Source: Pelagibacteraceae bacterium AG-337-I02 (GTDB taxonomy: Bacteria > Pseudomonadota > Alphaproteobacteria > HIMB59 > GCA-002718135). From it: DNA of 64,000 nt. The position numbers and the translations under genes are program-made. The notes beneath the pieces were generated by a model. It ran no database searches. It saw only the letters and a list, made by a program, of their open reading frames with translations, and was not told where the DNA came from. This document shows positions 11,063 to 23,440 of this stretch, in pieces. The stretch is from NCBI GenBank assembly GCA_003282155.1, contig QBZY01000001.1, positions 236,312 through 300,311 of the forward strand. The letters are read 5' to 3'. The first letter of the stretch is position 1, and every line of letters starts with the position of its first letter.

Positions 11063-11856
11063 TGGTACAATTTACTTTACCCTCTAATTCTAAAATTACA
11101 GAGGGAATAAATCATAAAATTAAAGAGCCTAATGAGTCACCAAGAAAATTAGTAATTTATAGATGGGATCCAGAAGATAATAAAAATCCTAGGCTTGACA
11201 CTTATGAAATTGATCAATCAAAATGTGGCCCAATGGTCTTAGATGCATTAATGAAAATTAAAAACGAAATTGATCCATCATTAACATTTAGAAGATCTTG
11301 TCGTGAGGGTGTCTGCGGCTCGTGTGCAATGAACATTGATGGTGTAAATACTCTTGCATGTTTGAAAAGTATGTCGGATGTAAAAAAAGATATACGTATA
11401 TATCCATTACCGCATATGAAAGTTGTCAAAGATTTAGTCCCTGATTTGAGTAAAGCATATGAGCAGTTGGCTTCAATTAAACCATGGCTTGAAAGAAAAA
11501 ATACAACAAATGATTTTGCTAAGAGTAATGGTGAAGAAAAAAAACAATCACCAAAAGATAGAGAAAAACTAGATGGTAAATGGGAGTGCGTATTATGTTT
11601 TTGCTGCACTACTTCTTGCCCAAGTTATTGGTGGAATGGAGATGAATATTTAGGACCTGCAGTCCTTTTACAAGCAGCAAGATGGGTAAGCGATTCTAGA
11701 GACTCAGAAAGAAAAGAGAGATTAAAAGCTATAAATGATTCTTTAAAACTTTATAGATGTCATTCAATAATGAATTGCACCAGATCTTGTCCTAAAGGTT
11801 TAAATCCAGCTAAAGAAATTGCTGGACTTAAAAAGGCTATTGTTACAGAATTGTAA
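11062..11856 (+). CDS. sdhB: succinate dehydrogenase iron-sulfur subunit
   Basis: [44 protein letters not shown]. Confidence 0.97.
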   Translation: MVQFTLPSNSKITEGINHKIKEPNESPRKLVIYRWDPEDNKNPRLDTYEIDQSKCGPMVLDALMKIKNEIDPSLTFRRSCREGVCGSCAMNIDGVNTLACLKSMSDVKKDIRIYPLPHMKVVKDLVPDLSKAYEQLASIKPWLERKNTTNDFAKSNGEEKKQSPKDREKLDGKWECVLCFCCTTSCPSYWWNGDEYLGPAVLLQAARWVSDSRDSERKERLKAINDSLKLYRCHSIMNCTRSCPKGLNPAKEIAGLKKAIVTEL

Positions 11857-11874
11857 TTAAAGTATAAAACTTAA

Positions 11875-12837
<963 letters not shown>

Positions 12838-12878
12838 TTGTATTTTGCATCCATTCTAACTATTACCCTTTTATCATA

Positions 12879-14063
12879 ATGAATTTGCATGAATATCAAG
12901 CTAAAGATCTACTAAGAAAGTACAACCTACCTATACTTGAAGGTCAAACTTATGTAGAAAATGTTGACAATTTAGAAAAAGATTTACAAAACATAAAAGG
13001 ACCACCATGGGTTATCAAATCACAGATACATGCTGGGGGAAGAGGAGCAGGTAAATTTTTAAAACCATTTAATACAAAAGGTGGAGTACAAATAATAGAA
13101 TCAATCGATGAAGCACAAAAAATTGCAAAAGGAATGATGGGTAACATATTGATTACAAAACAAACAGGCAATGAAGGAAAGTTAGTAAACAGAATCTACT
13201 TAGAAGCTGGATGTGAAATTGATAGGGAATATTATTTAAGTATTCTTCTTGATAGGAATCAATCAAAATTAATGATGATGGTATCTGATGCTGGTGGTGT
13301 AGACATAGAAGATGTAGCTGAAAAAACACCAGAAAGAATTCAATATGTTTATTTTGATAACCTAGGAGATTTTACAATTAGTGACAGTCTTCAAAATAAA
13401 TTAAATTTTTCTATTAATGAGTTTTACCAATTTAAAGAAATTATTTCAAATTTATGTAAGGCCTATGTCGAAATAGATGCTTCTTTAATTGAAATTAATC
13501 CTCTTGTTGTAACAAAAGATGAAAAACTAATTCTTTTAGATGCGAAAATCAATATTGATGATAATGCTCTTTATAGACAGGTTGAAATTGAAAAATTAAA
13601 AGATACTTCAGAAGAAAATGCTTTAGAACTTGAAGCTTCTGTTAACGATATGGTTTACATTAAACTAGATGGAAAAATAGGGTGTATGGTTAATGGAGCG
13701 GGGTTAGCTATGGCAACTATGGATATTATTAAACAATTTGGAATGGAACCAGCCAATTTTTTAGATTTAGGCGGTACAGCAAATAAAGAAAGAGCCATTA
13801 AAGCTTTCAAGATTATTCAATCAGATAAAAACGTGAAATCAGTCTTTATAAATATTTTTGGAGGAATTATCCATTGTGATATGATTGCTAATGGTATCAT
13901 TGATGCAATTAAAGAATTAGAATTTAAACTTCCCGTTGTTGTACGGTTTCAAGGAACAAATTCTAAAGAAGGAAGAGATATTATAAATAGTTCATCTTTA
14001 GGATTAATTTCAATTGATGATTTTTCAAATGCAGCTCAGAAAGCTGTGGAGTTATCAGAATAG
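12879..14063 (+). CDS. sucC: succinyl-CoA synthetase (ADP-forming) beta subunit
   Basis: [43 protein letters not shown]. Confidence 0.97.
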   Translation: MNLHEYQAKDLLRKYNLPILEGQTYVENVDNLEKDLQNIKGPPWVIKSQIHAGGRGAGKFLKPFNTKGGVQIIESIDEAQKIAKGMMGNILITKQTGNEGKLVNRIYLEAGCEIDREYYLSILLDRNQSKLMMMVSDAGGVDIEDVAEKTPERIQYVYFDNLGDFTISDSLQNKLNFSINEFYQFKEIISNLCKAYVEIDASLIEINPLVVTKDEKLILLDAKINIDDNALYRQVEIEKLKDTSEENALELEASVNDMVYIKLDGKIGCMVNGAGLAMATMDIIKQFGMEPANFLDLGGTANKERAIKAFKIIQSDKNVKSVFINIFGGIIHCDMIANGIIDAIKELEFKLPVVVRFQGTNSKEGRDIINSSSLGLISIDDFSNAAQKAVELSE

Positions 14064-14947
14064 TGTCAATTTTAGTTAATAAAAATACAAGACTAATTTG
14101 CCAAGGCTTTACTGGTTCACAAGGAACATATCATTCCGAACAAGCTATAGCATATGGCACGACCCTTGTCGGTGGTGTCACGCCCGGTAAAGGAGGAAAA
14201 ACTCATTTAAATTTACCAGTGTTTGATACTGTCGCCGAAGCAGTAAAACAAACTGAAGCTAATGCAACAGTTATATATGTGCCTGCTAAGTTTGCTGCTA
14301 AAGCAATCCATGAGGCTTTAGATGCAAATATTGAATTAATTGTTTGTATTACAGAAGGTATTCCCGTCTTAGATATGATTGATATAAAAAAAAGAATTAT
14401 TAACAATAAAACATATTTAATTGGACCAAACTGTCCAGGATTAATTACGCCTTCCGAATGCAAGATTGGAATCATGCCTGGCTTCATCCATAAAAAAGGT
14501 AAAATAGGAATAGTCAGTAGATCAGGAACATTAACTTATGAAGCGGTTGCTCAGACAACAGAGGTAGGATTAGGCCAATCAACATGTGTTGGTATTGGTG
14601 GTGATCCAATACACGGGATGAATTTTGTAGATTGTATTAAACTGTTTTTAGAAGATAATGAGACCGAAGGAATTTTAATGATTGGTGAAATTGGTGGCGA
14701 GGAAGAAGAAAATGCGGCGGAATTTATTTCAAACTCAAAAAGGAAAAAACCAGTTTCAGCATTTATAGCTGGACAATCTGCCCCTAAAGGAAAACGTATG
14801 GGTCATGCAGGTGCTATTGTTTCAGGCTCAAAAGGTACAGCACATTCCAAAATAAAATCCTTAGAAAATGCTGGAGTTTTGGTATCTAAATCACCAGCAT
14901 CATTGGGAAAAACAATGAAATTAGCAATGCAAAATAGGAATAATTAG
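14063..14947 (+). CDS. sucD: succinyl-CoA synthetase alpha subunit
   Basis: [44 protein letters not shown] start. Confidence 0.97.
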   Translation: MSILVNKNTRLICQGFTGSQGTYHSEQAIAYGTTLVGGVTPGKGGKTHLNLPVFDTVAEAVKQTEANATVIYVPAKFAAKAIHEALDANIELIVCITEGIPVLDMIDIKKRIINNKTYLIGPNCPGLITPSECKIGIMPGFIHKKGKIGIVSRSGTLTYEAVAQTTEVGLGQSTCVGIGGDPIHGMNFVDCIKLFLEDNETEGILMIGEIGGEEEENAAEFISNSKRKKPVSAFIAGQSAPKGKRMGHAGAIVSGSKGTAHSKIKSLENAGVLVSKSPASLGKTMKLAMQNRNN

Positions 14948-14998
14948 CTTCCATTAGTATGATTGTTATGCGAAATGATTTTAGTTTAATAAAAATCT

Positions 14999-17902
14999 AT
15001 GAATGATACTTTCTTAAATAGTGCTAATGCGCCATATATAGCTGAACTTTATTCAAAATATATAAATGATCCTGAAAGTGTGGATACAACTTGGAAAGAT
15101 TTTTTTAATAATTTAAATGAAGATGACTACTCTGTTCTTAAAGATTTTGGAGGACCAGAATGGAAAGAACGTCCATCAAGTATAATAGACAAAAATTACA
15201 TAACTAAGGTTATAAAATCAAATACGAATTACAATTCTGAGGAATTTAGAATATCAACTTTAGATTCAATTAGAGCATTAAGATTAATTAGGGCCTTTAG
15301 AATAAACGGACATTTAATTGCAGATCTTGACCCCTTAGGAATATCTGAAAGAGAGTATCCTCAAGAATTAGATTATAAAAGCTATGGTTTTAATGAATCA
15401 GATTTAGAAAAAGAAATATTCATTGATGGAAGTTTGGGTTTAGAAAAAGGTAAATTAAAAAATATTATTAAAATATTAAAAGAAACTTATTCCGCTTCAA
15501 TTGGTGTTGAATTTTTACACATACAACAAGCCGATCAAAAACAATGGGTTCAAGAAAGAATTGAAGAAGTAAGAAATAAAACAAATTTTACAAATGAAGG
15601 AAAAAAAGCAATCTATAAAAGATTAGTTGAATCAGAACTGTTTGAACAGTTTTTAGATAAAAAGTTTTTAGGCACAAAGAGATACGGTATCGAGGGTGGT
15701 GAAGCGATGATACCTGGTATAGAGCAAATTGTTAAACAAGCATGTTTGTCTGGAATTGAAGATATTATTATTGGAACAGCTCATCGAGGTAGACTAACAC
15801 TTCTATCAAGTGTTTTAGAGATGCCTTACAAAAAAATATTATCAAAATTCCAAGGATCTTTAAATGATCCAAATGAAGTACTAGGTTCGGGTGATGTAAA
15901 ATATCATTTAGGTGTTTCTGCTGATCGTGAATTTGAAAAAAAAAAAATTCATTTATCGCTTACTTCTAACCCCTCCCATTTAGAAGCAGTTAACCCAGTT
16001 GTGGCAGGAAAAGTAAGAGCTAAACAAACTTTAGCTAAAGATAAAACAACAGATAAAGTTATAGGTTTATTAATTCATGGAGATGCAGCAATAGCTGGAC
16101 AAGGAGTGGTAGCGGAAACATTTGCTATGTCACAATTAAGAGGCTTTAAAACTGGTGGCACCATTCACTTTGTAATTAACAATCAGATTGGTTTTACAAC
16201 TATGCCCCAATATGGACGATCAGCACCTTATTGTACTGAAATTGCAAAAATGGTTCAGGCTCCGATATTTCATGTTAATGGTGATGATCCAGAGGCAGTA
16301 GTTCATGTTTGTAGACTTGCAACAGCATTTAGAAATAAATTTAAAGTCGATGTTGTTGTAGATATGTTTTGTTATAGGAGATCAGGACATAACGAAGCTG
16401 ACGAACCTTCTTTTACTCAACCACTTATGTATAAGGCTATCAAAAAACAAATCACAACGAGAAAAAAATATGAAAAAAAATTAATTGAGAATAATACTCT
16501 TTCAGAAGAAGAATCTAAAGACATTGTAGATTCTTTTAAAAATTTTTTGGATAAAGAATTTGAATCAACTAAAAATTATAAGCCAAATAAAGTAGATTGG
16601 TTAGAGGGAACTTGGACAGGTTTATCTACTGCTACATTTGATGCGAGAAAGGGAAAAACTTCCGTAAAAGAAAAAACATTAGTTAATGTAGCTAAAAAAA
16701 TTCATGAGATACCTCCAGATTTCAATGTCCATAGAAGAATAAAAAAAATTTATGGAGATAGATTAACAAGTGTAACTAAAGGAAAAGGTATCGATTGGGC
16801 CACCTCTGAAAGCTTAGCTTTGGCAACACTTTTAGATGAGGGATACGGTGTTCGTATATCTGGTCAAGATGTTGGAAGGGGCACATTTAGTCATAGACAC
16901 GGTGTTCTATATGATCAAGAGAACGAAAATCGCTTTGTTCCATTAAGACATTTTCAAATTAAGCAAGGTTACTTTGAAATTGTAGATAGTTTTTTATCTG
17001 AATTTGGTGTTCTAGGTTTTGAATACGGATACTCACAAGTTGATCCTAAAACACTTGTTATTTGGGAAGCCCAGTTTGGTGATTTTGCAAATGGTGCGCA
17101 AATTATGATTGATCAATTTATCAGTTCTGGAGAAAGAAAATGGTTGAGAATGTCTGGTTTAACTTTGCTTCTTCCCCACGGTCATGAGGGCCAAGGTCCT
17201 GAGCATACAAGTGGAAGATTAGAAAGATTTTTACAAATGTGTGCAGAAGATAATATGCAAATTGTCAATTGCACTAGTCCTGCAAATTATTTTCACGTTT
17301 TAAGAAGGCAACTACATAGAAACTTTAGGAAACCTCTAATTATATTTACACCAAAATCTACACTTAGACATAAATCTAATGTTTCTAGTATTGAGGATTA
17401 TATTAATGGATCAACTTTCCATAGAATTCTCACCGACAAATTATCAGTTAAAGAAAAAAGAAAAAATAAAAGATTAATAATTTGTTCCGGAAAAATATAT
17501 TTTGAATTAGCAGATTATATTGCAAAAAATAAAATTAAAAATCTCTCCATAATAAGATTGGAGCAGATTTACCCATTTCCTTATGAAAACTTTAGAGATG
17601 AATTAAAATATTATACGGATGCTGAAATTATTTGGGTACAAGAGGAGCCAAAAAATATGGGTGCCTGGGGTTTTGTGAAAGGTAGATTGGAAAGTGTTAT
17701 GCAGGAAGCCAAAGTTAAACAAGAAAAAATATTCTATGTTGGCAGAAGTCCAGCTGCCTCTCCTGCGGCTGGCTCTTTAGAAAGACACTTAAGTAACCAA
17801 GAAACTATTATAAAAATAGCAACTGAAGTTTCGATTAGCAAAATTATCAAATCTTGGGCAGGTATTTCAACAAAATTAAAGACTAATCTGCCAATTGAAT
17901 AA
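14999..17902 (+). CDS. sucA: 2-oxoglutarate dehydrogenase E1 component
   Basis: 967 aa; GTAHRGRL, ETFAMSQLRGFKTGGTIHFVINNQIGFTT, GQDVGRGTFSHRH, GHEGQGPEHTSGRLERFLQ. Confidence 0.98.
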   Translation: MNDTFLNSANAPYIAELYSKYINDPESVDTTWKDFFNNLNEDDYSVLKDFGGPEWKERPSSIIDKNYITKVIKSNTNYNSEEFRISTLDSIRALRLIRAFRINGHLIADLDPLGISEREYPQELDYKSYGFNESDLEKEIFIDGSLGLEKGKLKNIIKILKETYSASIGVEFLHIQQADQKQWVQERIEEVRNKTNFTNEGKKAIYKRLVESELFEQFLDKKFLGTKRYGIEGGEAMIPGIEQIVKQACLSGIEDIIIGTAHRGRLTLLSSVLEMPYKKILSKFQGSLNDPNEVLGSGDVKYHLGVSADREFEKKKIHLSLTSNPSHLEAVNPVVAGKVRAKQTLAKDKTTDKVIGLLIHGDAAIAGQGVVAETFAMSQLRGFKTGGTIHFVINNQIGFTTMPQYGRSAPYCTEIAKMVQAPIFHVNGDDPEAVVHVCRLATAFRNKFKVDVVVDMFCYRRSGHNEADEPSFTQPLMYKAIKKQITTRKKYEKKLIENNTLSEEESKDIVDSFKNFLDKEFESTKNYKPNKVDWLEGTWTGLSTATFDARKGKTSVKEKTLVNVAKKIHEIPPDFNVHRRIKKIYGDRLTSVTKGKGIDWATSESLALATLLDEGYGVRISGQDVGRGTFSHRHGVLYDQENENRFVPLRHFQIKQGYFEIVDSFLSEFGVLGFEYGYSQVDPKTLVIWEAQFGDFANGAQIMIDQFISSGERKWLRMSGLTLLLPHGHEGQGPEHTSGRLERFLQMCAEDNMQIVNCTSPANYFHVLRRQLHRNFRKPLIIFTPKSTLRHKSNVSSIEDYINGSTFHRILTDKLSVKEKRKNKRLIICSGKIYFELADYIAKNKIKNLSIIRLEQIYPFPYENFRDELKYYTDAEIIWVQEEPKNMGAWGFVKGRLESVMQEAKVKQEKIFYVGRSPAASPAAGSLERHLSNQETIIKIATEVSISKIIKSWAGISTKLKTNLPIE

Positions 17903-17932
17903 ATTGATGTAAATGTTATTAAGCATTTATTA

Positions 17933-19114
17933 ATGAGCACTGAATTAATAGTTCCAACACTTGGAGAGTCAATTACGGAAGCAACTGTTTCAAAATGGCT
18001 TAAGAATATAGGCGATAATTTTGAAGCAGATGAACCTTTAGTTGAAATTGAAACTGACAAAATTACAGTTGAAGTACCAGCGCCTCATGCAGGATCTCTA
18101 AAAGAAATAAAAGTTTCTGAAGGAACTGATGTTGAAATTGGTGGTATTTTAGGAATCTTAGATGAATCAAAAGGTAAAAAACCAACTTCTAAAAAAACTG
18201 AAACTAAAGAAGAAAAAGTAAAAGAAGAAGTAAAAGCAGTTAAGGTTGAAACAAAGTCTTCACCCGCAAAATCTTCACCATCTGCAAGAAAAATAGCTGA
18301 GGAAAATAATATTAAACTTGAAGATGTCACTTCTTCACGTTTTGATGGAAGAATTAACAAAGAAGATGTAGTTTCTCATCTTTCTTCTTCAAATAAAACA
18401 CGCACTAACAAAGCCGAAAGAGAAGAAGTAATTAAAATGTCTAAAATTAGACAGACAATATCTAAACGTTTAAAAGAAGCTCAAAATACAGCAGCAATAC
18501 TTACAACTTTCAATGAAATTGATATGTCCAAAGTTGTGGAAATTAGAAAATCAAAAAACCAAGAATTTCAAAGTCGGTATGAGGTCAAATTAGGTTTCAT
18601 GTCATTTTTTGTAAAAGCTGTAGTAAAAAGTTTGCAAGAATATCCGGCTGTGAATGCTGAAATTAAAGATGAAAATATAATTTATAAAAACCATTTTGAT
18701 ATAGGTATAGCTGTTGGAACTGAAAAAGGATTAGTTGTACCAATACTTAAAGACGCTGATCAATTGAGTTTTGGAGAAATAGAAACTAAAATTATTGATC
18801 TTAGTACAAAAGCCAAAGATGGAACGTTGACCATGGACGATTTGACAGGTGGAACTTTTACAATTTCAAATGGTGGAGTTTATGGATCAATGCTCAGCAC
18901 CCCTATAATCAATAGACCTCAATCTGGAATTTTAGGAATACATAATATTCAAAAAAGAGCAGTAGTTGTAAATGATGAAATAGTAATTAGGCCAATGATG
19001 TACGTTGCATTAAGTTATGATCACAGAATTATTGATGGAAAAGAAAGTGTTGGATTTTTAGTGAAGGTGAAAAAACTACTAGAAGATCCATCAGAATTAG
19101 TATTAGGAATATAA
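17933..19114 (+). CDS. sucB: dihydrolipoyl succinyltransferase (E2)
   Basis: [14 protein letters not shown] lipoyl site, C-terminal [16 protein letters not shown]. Confidence 0.97.
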   Translation: MSTELIVPTLGESITEATVSKWLKNIGDNFEADEPLVEIETDKITVEVPAPHAGSLKEIKVSEGTDVEIGGILGILDESKGKKPTSKKTETKEEKVKEEVKAVKVETKSSPAKSSPSARKIAEENNIKLEDVTSSRFDGRINKEDVVSHLSSSNKTRTNKAEREEVIKMSKIRQTISKRLKEAQNTAAILTTFNEIDMSKVVEIRKSKNQEFQSRYEVKLGFMSFFVKAVVKSLQEYPAVNAEIKDENIIYKNHFDIGIAVGTEKGLVVPILKDADQLSFGEIETKIIDLSTKAKDGTLTMDDLTGGTFTISNGGVYGSMLSTPIINRPQSGILGIHNIQKRAVVVNDEIVIRPMMYVALSYDHRIIDGKESVGFLVKVKKLLEDPSELVLGI

Positions 19115-19115
19115 A

Positions 19116-20513
19116 ATGGAAGATTTTGATTTAATAGTAATTGGTGCAGGACCTGGTGGATATGTAGCTGCAATCAGAGCAGCTCAACTTGGAATGAAGG
19201 TTGCTTGTATAGAAAAAGAGCCATCACTTGGTGGAACTTGTTTGAACATTGGATGCATACCTTCTAAAGCATTATTAAATTCATCTGAAAAATTTGTTGA
19301 AATTTCAAATCATGCTGCAGAGCATGGCATAAAAACATCAAAGATAGATTTAGATTTAAATGTTTTGATGGATCGAAAAACAAAGATTGTAAAAAAGCTC
19401 ACAACAGGGATTGGTTTTTTATTTAAGAAAAATAAAATCACGCATATTCCTGGTATGGCTTCATTTTTAGATAAAAATACTATTTCTATTACAAATGGAA
19501 AAAATGAAATTACTGCTAGTGCTAAAAATTTTATTATTGCAACAGGATCATCTTCGATTGAGATACCAAATATTCCTGTCGATGAAAAACAAATAGTATC
19601 TTCAACAGGCGCTCTTTCTCTATCTAAAATACCAAAATCACTCTTAGTTATTGGTGGTGGATATATTGGATTAGAGATGGGTTCAGTATGGAGTAGATTA
19701 GGTTCAAAGGTAACAGTTGTTGAAGCTCTTGACAGAATTGTTCCAACTATGGATGGTGAAATTGCGAAAGAGTTTATGAAAATGTTAACTAAACAAGGAT
19801 TAGAATTTAAATTATCTCGTAAAGTGAGTTCTGCAAAATCTGGTAAATCTGGTGTAGATGTTGAAATGGAAACATCAGATAAAAAGAAAATAAAAGAAAA
19901 CTACGAAATAGTTTTAATGTCAGTAGGAAGAAAACCAAACACAGATGGACTTGGTCTAGAAAAAATTGGTATTAAATTAACCGAAAAAAAATCCATTGAA
20001 ATTAAAGATAACTTTCAAACTTCTGTTGAGGGAATCTACGCAATTGGCGATGTAGCACCGGGACCAATGCTAGCACACAAAGCTGAAGAAGAAGGAGTTG
20101 CTTGTGTTGAATTTATAAATGGTCAAAAACCTCATATAAATTATGACGCTATACCAGCCATTGTTTATACCAATCCAGAGATTGCATCTGTAGGTAAAAC
20201 AGAAGAACAACTCCAGCAAGAAAAGAAAGACTTCAAGGTTGGAAAATTTCCTTTTATGGCAAATGGTCGTGCCTTAACCACTTCTGCATCAGAAGGGTTT
20301 GTTAAGATTTTAGTTGATAAAAAAACAGATGAAATTTTAGGTGCTCATATAATCGGTCATGATGCGGGACAACTGATTGCAGAAATTGTTACAACAATTG
20401 AATTTGGTGGTAGCGCAGAAGATATTGCTAGAGTATGTCATGCTCATCCGACAACTAGTGAAGCAGTAAAAGAAGCAGCGTTAAGTGTAGATGGTAGAGC
20501 AATTCATATTTAA
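19116..20513 (+). CDS. lpd: dihydrolipoyl dehydrogenase (E3)
   Basis: GAGPGGYVAAIRAAQLG, GGTCLNIGCIPSKALL, HAHPTTSEA. Confidence 0.97.
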   Translation: MEDFDLIVIGAGPGGYVAAIRAAQLGMKVACIEKEPSLGGTCLNIGCIPSKALLNSSEKFVEISNHAAEHGIKTSKIDLDLNVLMDRKTKIVKKLTTGIGFLFKKNKITHIPGMASFLDKNTISITNGKNEITASAKNFIIATGSSSIEIPNIPVDEKQIVSSTGALSLSKIPKSLLVIGGGYIGLEMGSVWSRLGSKVTVVEALDRIVPTMDGEIAKEFMKMLTKQGLEFKLSRKVSSAKSGKSGVDVEMETSDKKKIKENYEIVLMSVGRKPNTDGLGLEKIGIKLTEKKSIEIKDNFQTSVEGIYAIGDVAPGPMLAHKAEEEGVACVEFINGQKPHINYDAIPAIVYTNPEIASVGKTEEQLQQEKKDFKVGKFPFMANGRALTTSASEGFVKILVDKKTDEILGAHIIGHDAGQLIAEIVTTIEFGGSAEDIARVCHAHPTTSEAVKEAALSVDGRAIHI

Positions 20514-20713
20514 ATTTTAGCGAGATCCATTCCTTTTTTGTATTTTTTTGATGACTCTTTTATAACTGCTTGACCACATCTCATAACTTTTCTTTTATGA
20601 TCAAAAGTTATTTTTGGTTCTCCATGTAATTTCCATCCATTAGATAATGCCTCTGTTACTCTTTGACAAAAATCAACAGTATCATCATCAGTAATAAATC
20701 TATAACCTTTCAT
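20510..20713 (-). CDS. DUF1737-like small protein
   Basis: 67 aa; YRFITDDDTVDFCQRVTEALSNGWKLHGEP..CGQAVIKE. Confidence 0.7.
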   Translation of the reverse strand: MKGYRFITDDDTVDFCQRVTEALSNGWKLHGEPKITFDHKRKVMRCGQAVIKESSKKYKKGMDLAKI

Positions 20714-20730
20714 CTATGCTCCTTTTTGTA

Positions 20731-22053
20731 TTAATTTATTTGATCTAGAATTTTTAATTGTTCCTTTGATTTTAAACCAATAAATGTTTCAAACTTTATG
20801 AGAAAATCATCATAACTCATATTAAAATTTTTCCTAAAAGACTCTCTCCATCCTTGGTGGATTTCTCCTTCTTTCCTTTTTTCTAATTCAAGTTCAGCAA
20901 TATCTTCATAAAAATCATAGAACACTTTTTGATTAGATCCACTTAAAGAAGCAAGGTACGCTGTAGCCCACATACCACCATCATACTCAAAGCCCTGATC
21001 ACATTTACTGCGCAGTTTCATGGCATCCTCTTCTCTTTCTACATCTTTGAGTTTAATTCCTTTTTTTGCACATTTGCGAAAGGACTTTAGTGTTTGTTTC
21101 ATAATTTTTTTATAATCAGCTAAATTATTTTTTCCAATAATATAATAACCAAAATATTCTGCCCCACCTTCTTCAATCCACATTGGCATACCATCATTAA
21201 ACTTATATTGGGCAACACCAAAACGTTTTTCATCTTCAAAAAAAATTTTTTTCATATTTTGATGAATGTGAAAATATTCATGTGCTACTATTTTTGCAAC
21301 ACTCCACGCTTCATTTTTATATCCCCTCCACCAACATTTATTACCCTCAATACTTCCTTTTAATGTTTCAGGTGAAAAATAGGCAGACGCCACACATCCT
21401 TTGAACCATTTTTTGTTATCACCACCACCTACATTTAAACATTCTTCATTAAAATTTTCCCCACGATTTACTTCACACCAATTTTGAGCAACTTTTTTTA
21501 GATTAGATTTTTTTTCATTCCAGATAATAACATGAGTTTCAGCAATAGGTTTTTCACCAAGTTCAAGGTAGGAATATTCAAGGGTTTCCATGAATAAATT
21601 GTGAAGATCATCAGGGACTCCTTTATATTTTGGAAATATGATTGTTTCCTGCCCAAACCAGTCAGGTATCCTATATTCATATTCAACCATATTGGTTGAG
21701 TCGTCATACTCTCTTTCTCCCTTTTCATTTGTGACAAAGGCAACATTTTCCCAAATAATTTTGTCGTTAACAGCAAAAGGTTCACACTTACCTGAAATAT
21801 TATTTTTTTTTCTATGTTTCTCACAATCTTTAAAAGCTACTTTTTTTGCTTTCTCTTCTGACTTTTTACCAATAATCATTCCGTATTCACATTCACCATC
21901 GCTGACTACAACATAAAATGCAGAATGTTCATCTCTTGCTTCTTCTTGATATTCTTTAAATGGTTCGTCCATTATCCAACCACATATTTGAGGATTGGCA
22001 AATAAATTCTGGGAATTAACTAATAAAAAAAAAATTATTAGCAAGATTTTCAT
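20731..22053 (-). CDS. secreted protein: DUF4189-like N-terminal region plus HExxH metallopeptidase-like domain
   Basis: Signal peptide MKILLIIFFLLVNSQNLFA; HEYFHIHQN followed by WIEEGGAEYFGYY (HExxH...E). Confidence 0.6.
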   Translation of the reverse strand: MKILLIIFFLLVNSQNLFANPQICGWIMDEPFKEYQEEARDEHSAFYVVVSDGECEYGMIIGKKSEEKAKKVAFKDCEKHRKKNNISGKCEPFAVNDKIIWENVAFVTNEKGEREYDDSTNMVEYEYRIPDWFGQETIIFPKYKGVPDDLHNLFMETLEYSYLELGEKPIAETHVIIWNEKKSNLKKVAQNWCEVNRGENFNEECLNVGGGDNKKWFKGCVASAYFSPETLKGSIEGNKCWWRGYKNEAWSVAKIVAHEYFHIHQNMKKIFFEDEKRFGVAQYKFNDGMPMWIEEGGAEYFGYYIIGKNNLADYKKIMKQTLKSFRKCAKKGIKLKDVEREEDAMKLRSKCDQGFEYDGGMWATAYLASLSGSNQKVFYDFYEDIAELELEKRKEGEIHQGWRESFRKNFNMSYDDFLIKFETFIGLKSKEQLKILDQIN

Positions 22054-22712
22054 TTTATATTTAATAAATTAATTTCAATGATTTTTATTAAGTACTCCAT
22101 AAGATCAGTTTGCATATCAACTGTGAATTTATTTTTATCTTTTGATCCCATAGCTAATATTATACTATCATCACGAAATTTAACTTTTAATAAAATATAT
22201 GATTTTATCGTTGCTGATTTATTAGGAAAAAATAAAAGTAAACCTTTAGGATTTTGATTTAAATTTGTAACGATGTTGTTTTTAAAATAACTATTTGCAA
22301 TTTTAATATCTAGTTGTGATAAGTTTTCTGCTCTAATATCTTCATTTGTAATAAAACAATTCATTTCATCACAACCTAAAATTGTCTTAAGATCATTTTT
22401 AATTAAGTTAATTAATTTTGGTAAACTTTTTATATTTAAAATTCTAATTGTAGACTTAAGAATTCTTTTTTGTGCAGTTAAATGACTTTTTCCCGCAAGC
22501 AACACTTTTGTCATTTGATTTTGTAGATCTATATTTTGTTGAGATATTTTCTTATATCTGTAGGCCTCTAAATCAATTACTTTATCTGAACTATTGTCTA
22601 GAGTGGGAAAATTTAGATCATTAACTAATTCTGAATTTTTAATAAAAAAATTTTTATTTTTTTTTAAAAAGTTTATTATTTGTTTTTCATTAATTTCATC
22701 TTCATGCGCCAT
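22050..22712 (-). CDS. DUF484 family protein
   Basis: INFLKKNKNFFIKNSELVNDLNFP, VIDLEAYRYKKISQQN; internal Met (MAHEDE) preferred because the longer ORF overlaps tal. Confidence 0.8.
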   Translation of the reverse strand: MAHEDEINEKQIINFLKKNKNFFIKNSELVNDLNFPTLDNSSDKVIDLEAYRYKKISQQNIDLQNQMTKVLLAGKSHLTAQKRILKSTIRILNIKSLPKLINLIKNDLKTILGCDEMNCFITNEDIRAENLSQLDIKIANSYFKNNIVTNLNQNPKGLLLFFPNKSATIKSYILLKVKFRDDSIILAMGSKDKNKFTVDMQTDLMEYLIKIIEINLLNIK

Positions 22713-22717
22713 GATAA

Positions 22718-23377
22718 TTATTCTGGCAAGATTTGCTGTCCTGTTTTTGCCCAATCATCGAGAAATGCTTTCAGTCCTTTATCTGTGAGAGGATGTTTAT
22801 ATAATTCGTGAATAACTTTAGGTGGTAGAGTTGAAACATGGGCACCAATCACAGCTGCATCAATCAAATGTTGAGTGTTTCTTACCGAAGCAACTAATAC
22901 TTCAGTATCAAATCCATAATTTTCATACATTATTACTATATCTGAAATTAGATCCATACCTTTTTCACCAATATCATCGAGCCTTCCCACAAATGGAGAA
23001 ATAAATGTTGCACCAACCTTAGCGGCTAGTAACGCTTGAGCAGCACTAAAACATAATGTTACATTTACCATGATGTTCTTTTCTCTAAGAGCTTTGCATG
23101 TCTGAAGACCAGCAGGTGTGAGAGGAACTTTTACAGTAACATTTTTAGCTAATGATGCTAAGTACTCACCTTCTTCGAGCATTTTATCATGTTCAGTTGC
23201 TGTCACTTCTGCACTTACTGGACCGGATACTATAGAACAAATTGTTTTAATTGTTTCTCCCATATCTTTACCGTTTTTTGCAATTAGAGATGGGTTTGTC
23301 GTAACACCGTCTATTAATCCACTAGGCATTAACTCTTCAATCTGAGGTATATCGGCAGTGTCTATAAAAAATTTCAT
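22718..23377 (-). CDS. tal: transaldolase / fructose-6-phosphate aldolase family
   Basis: 219 aa; [58 protein letters not shown]. Confidence 0.94.
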   Translation of the reverse strand: MKFFIDTADIPQIEELMPSGLIDGVTTNPSLIAKNGKDMGETIKTICSIVSGPVSAEVTATEHDKMLEEGEYLASLAKNVTVKVPLTPAGLQTCKALREKNIMVNVTLCFSAAQALLAAKVGATFISPFVGRLDDIGEKGMDLISDIVIMYENYGFDTEVLVASVRNTQHLIDAAVIGAHVSTLPPKVIHELYKHPLTDKGLKAFLDDWAKTGQQILPE

Positions 23378-23440
23378 TGTTTGTTGTATACCATATACAA
23401 GTTATTTAGAAAGTTAACATATAAAAAATACATAAATATA

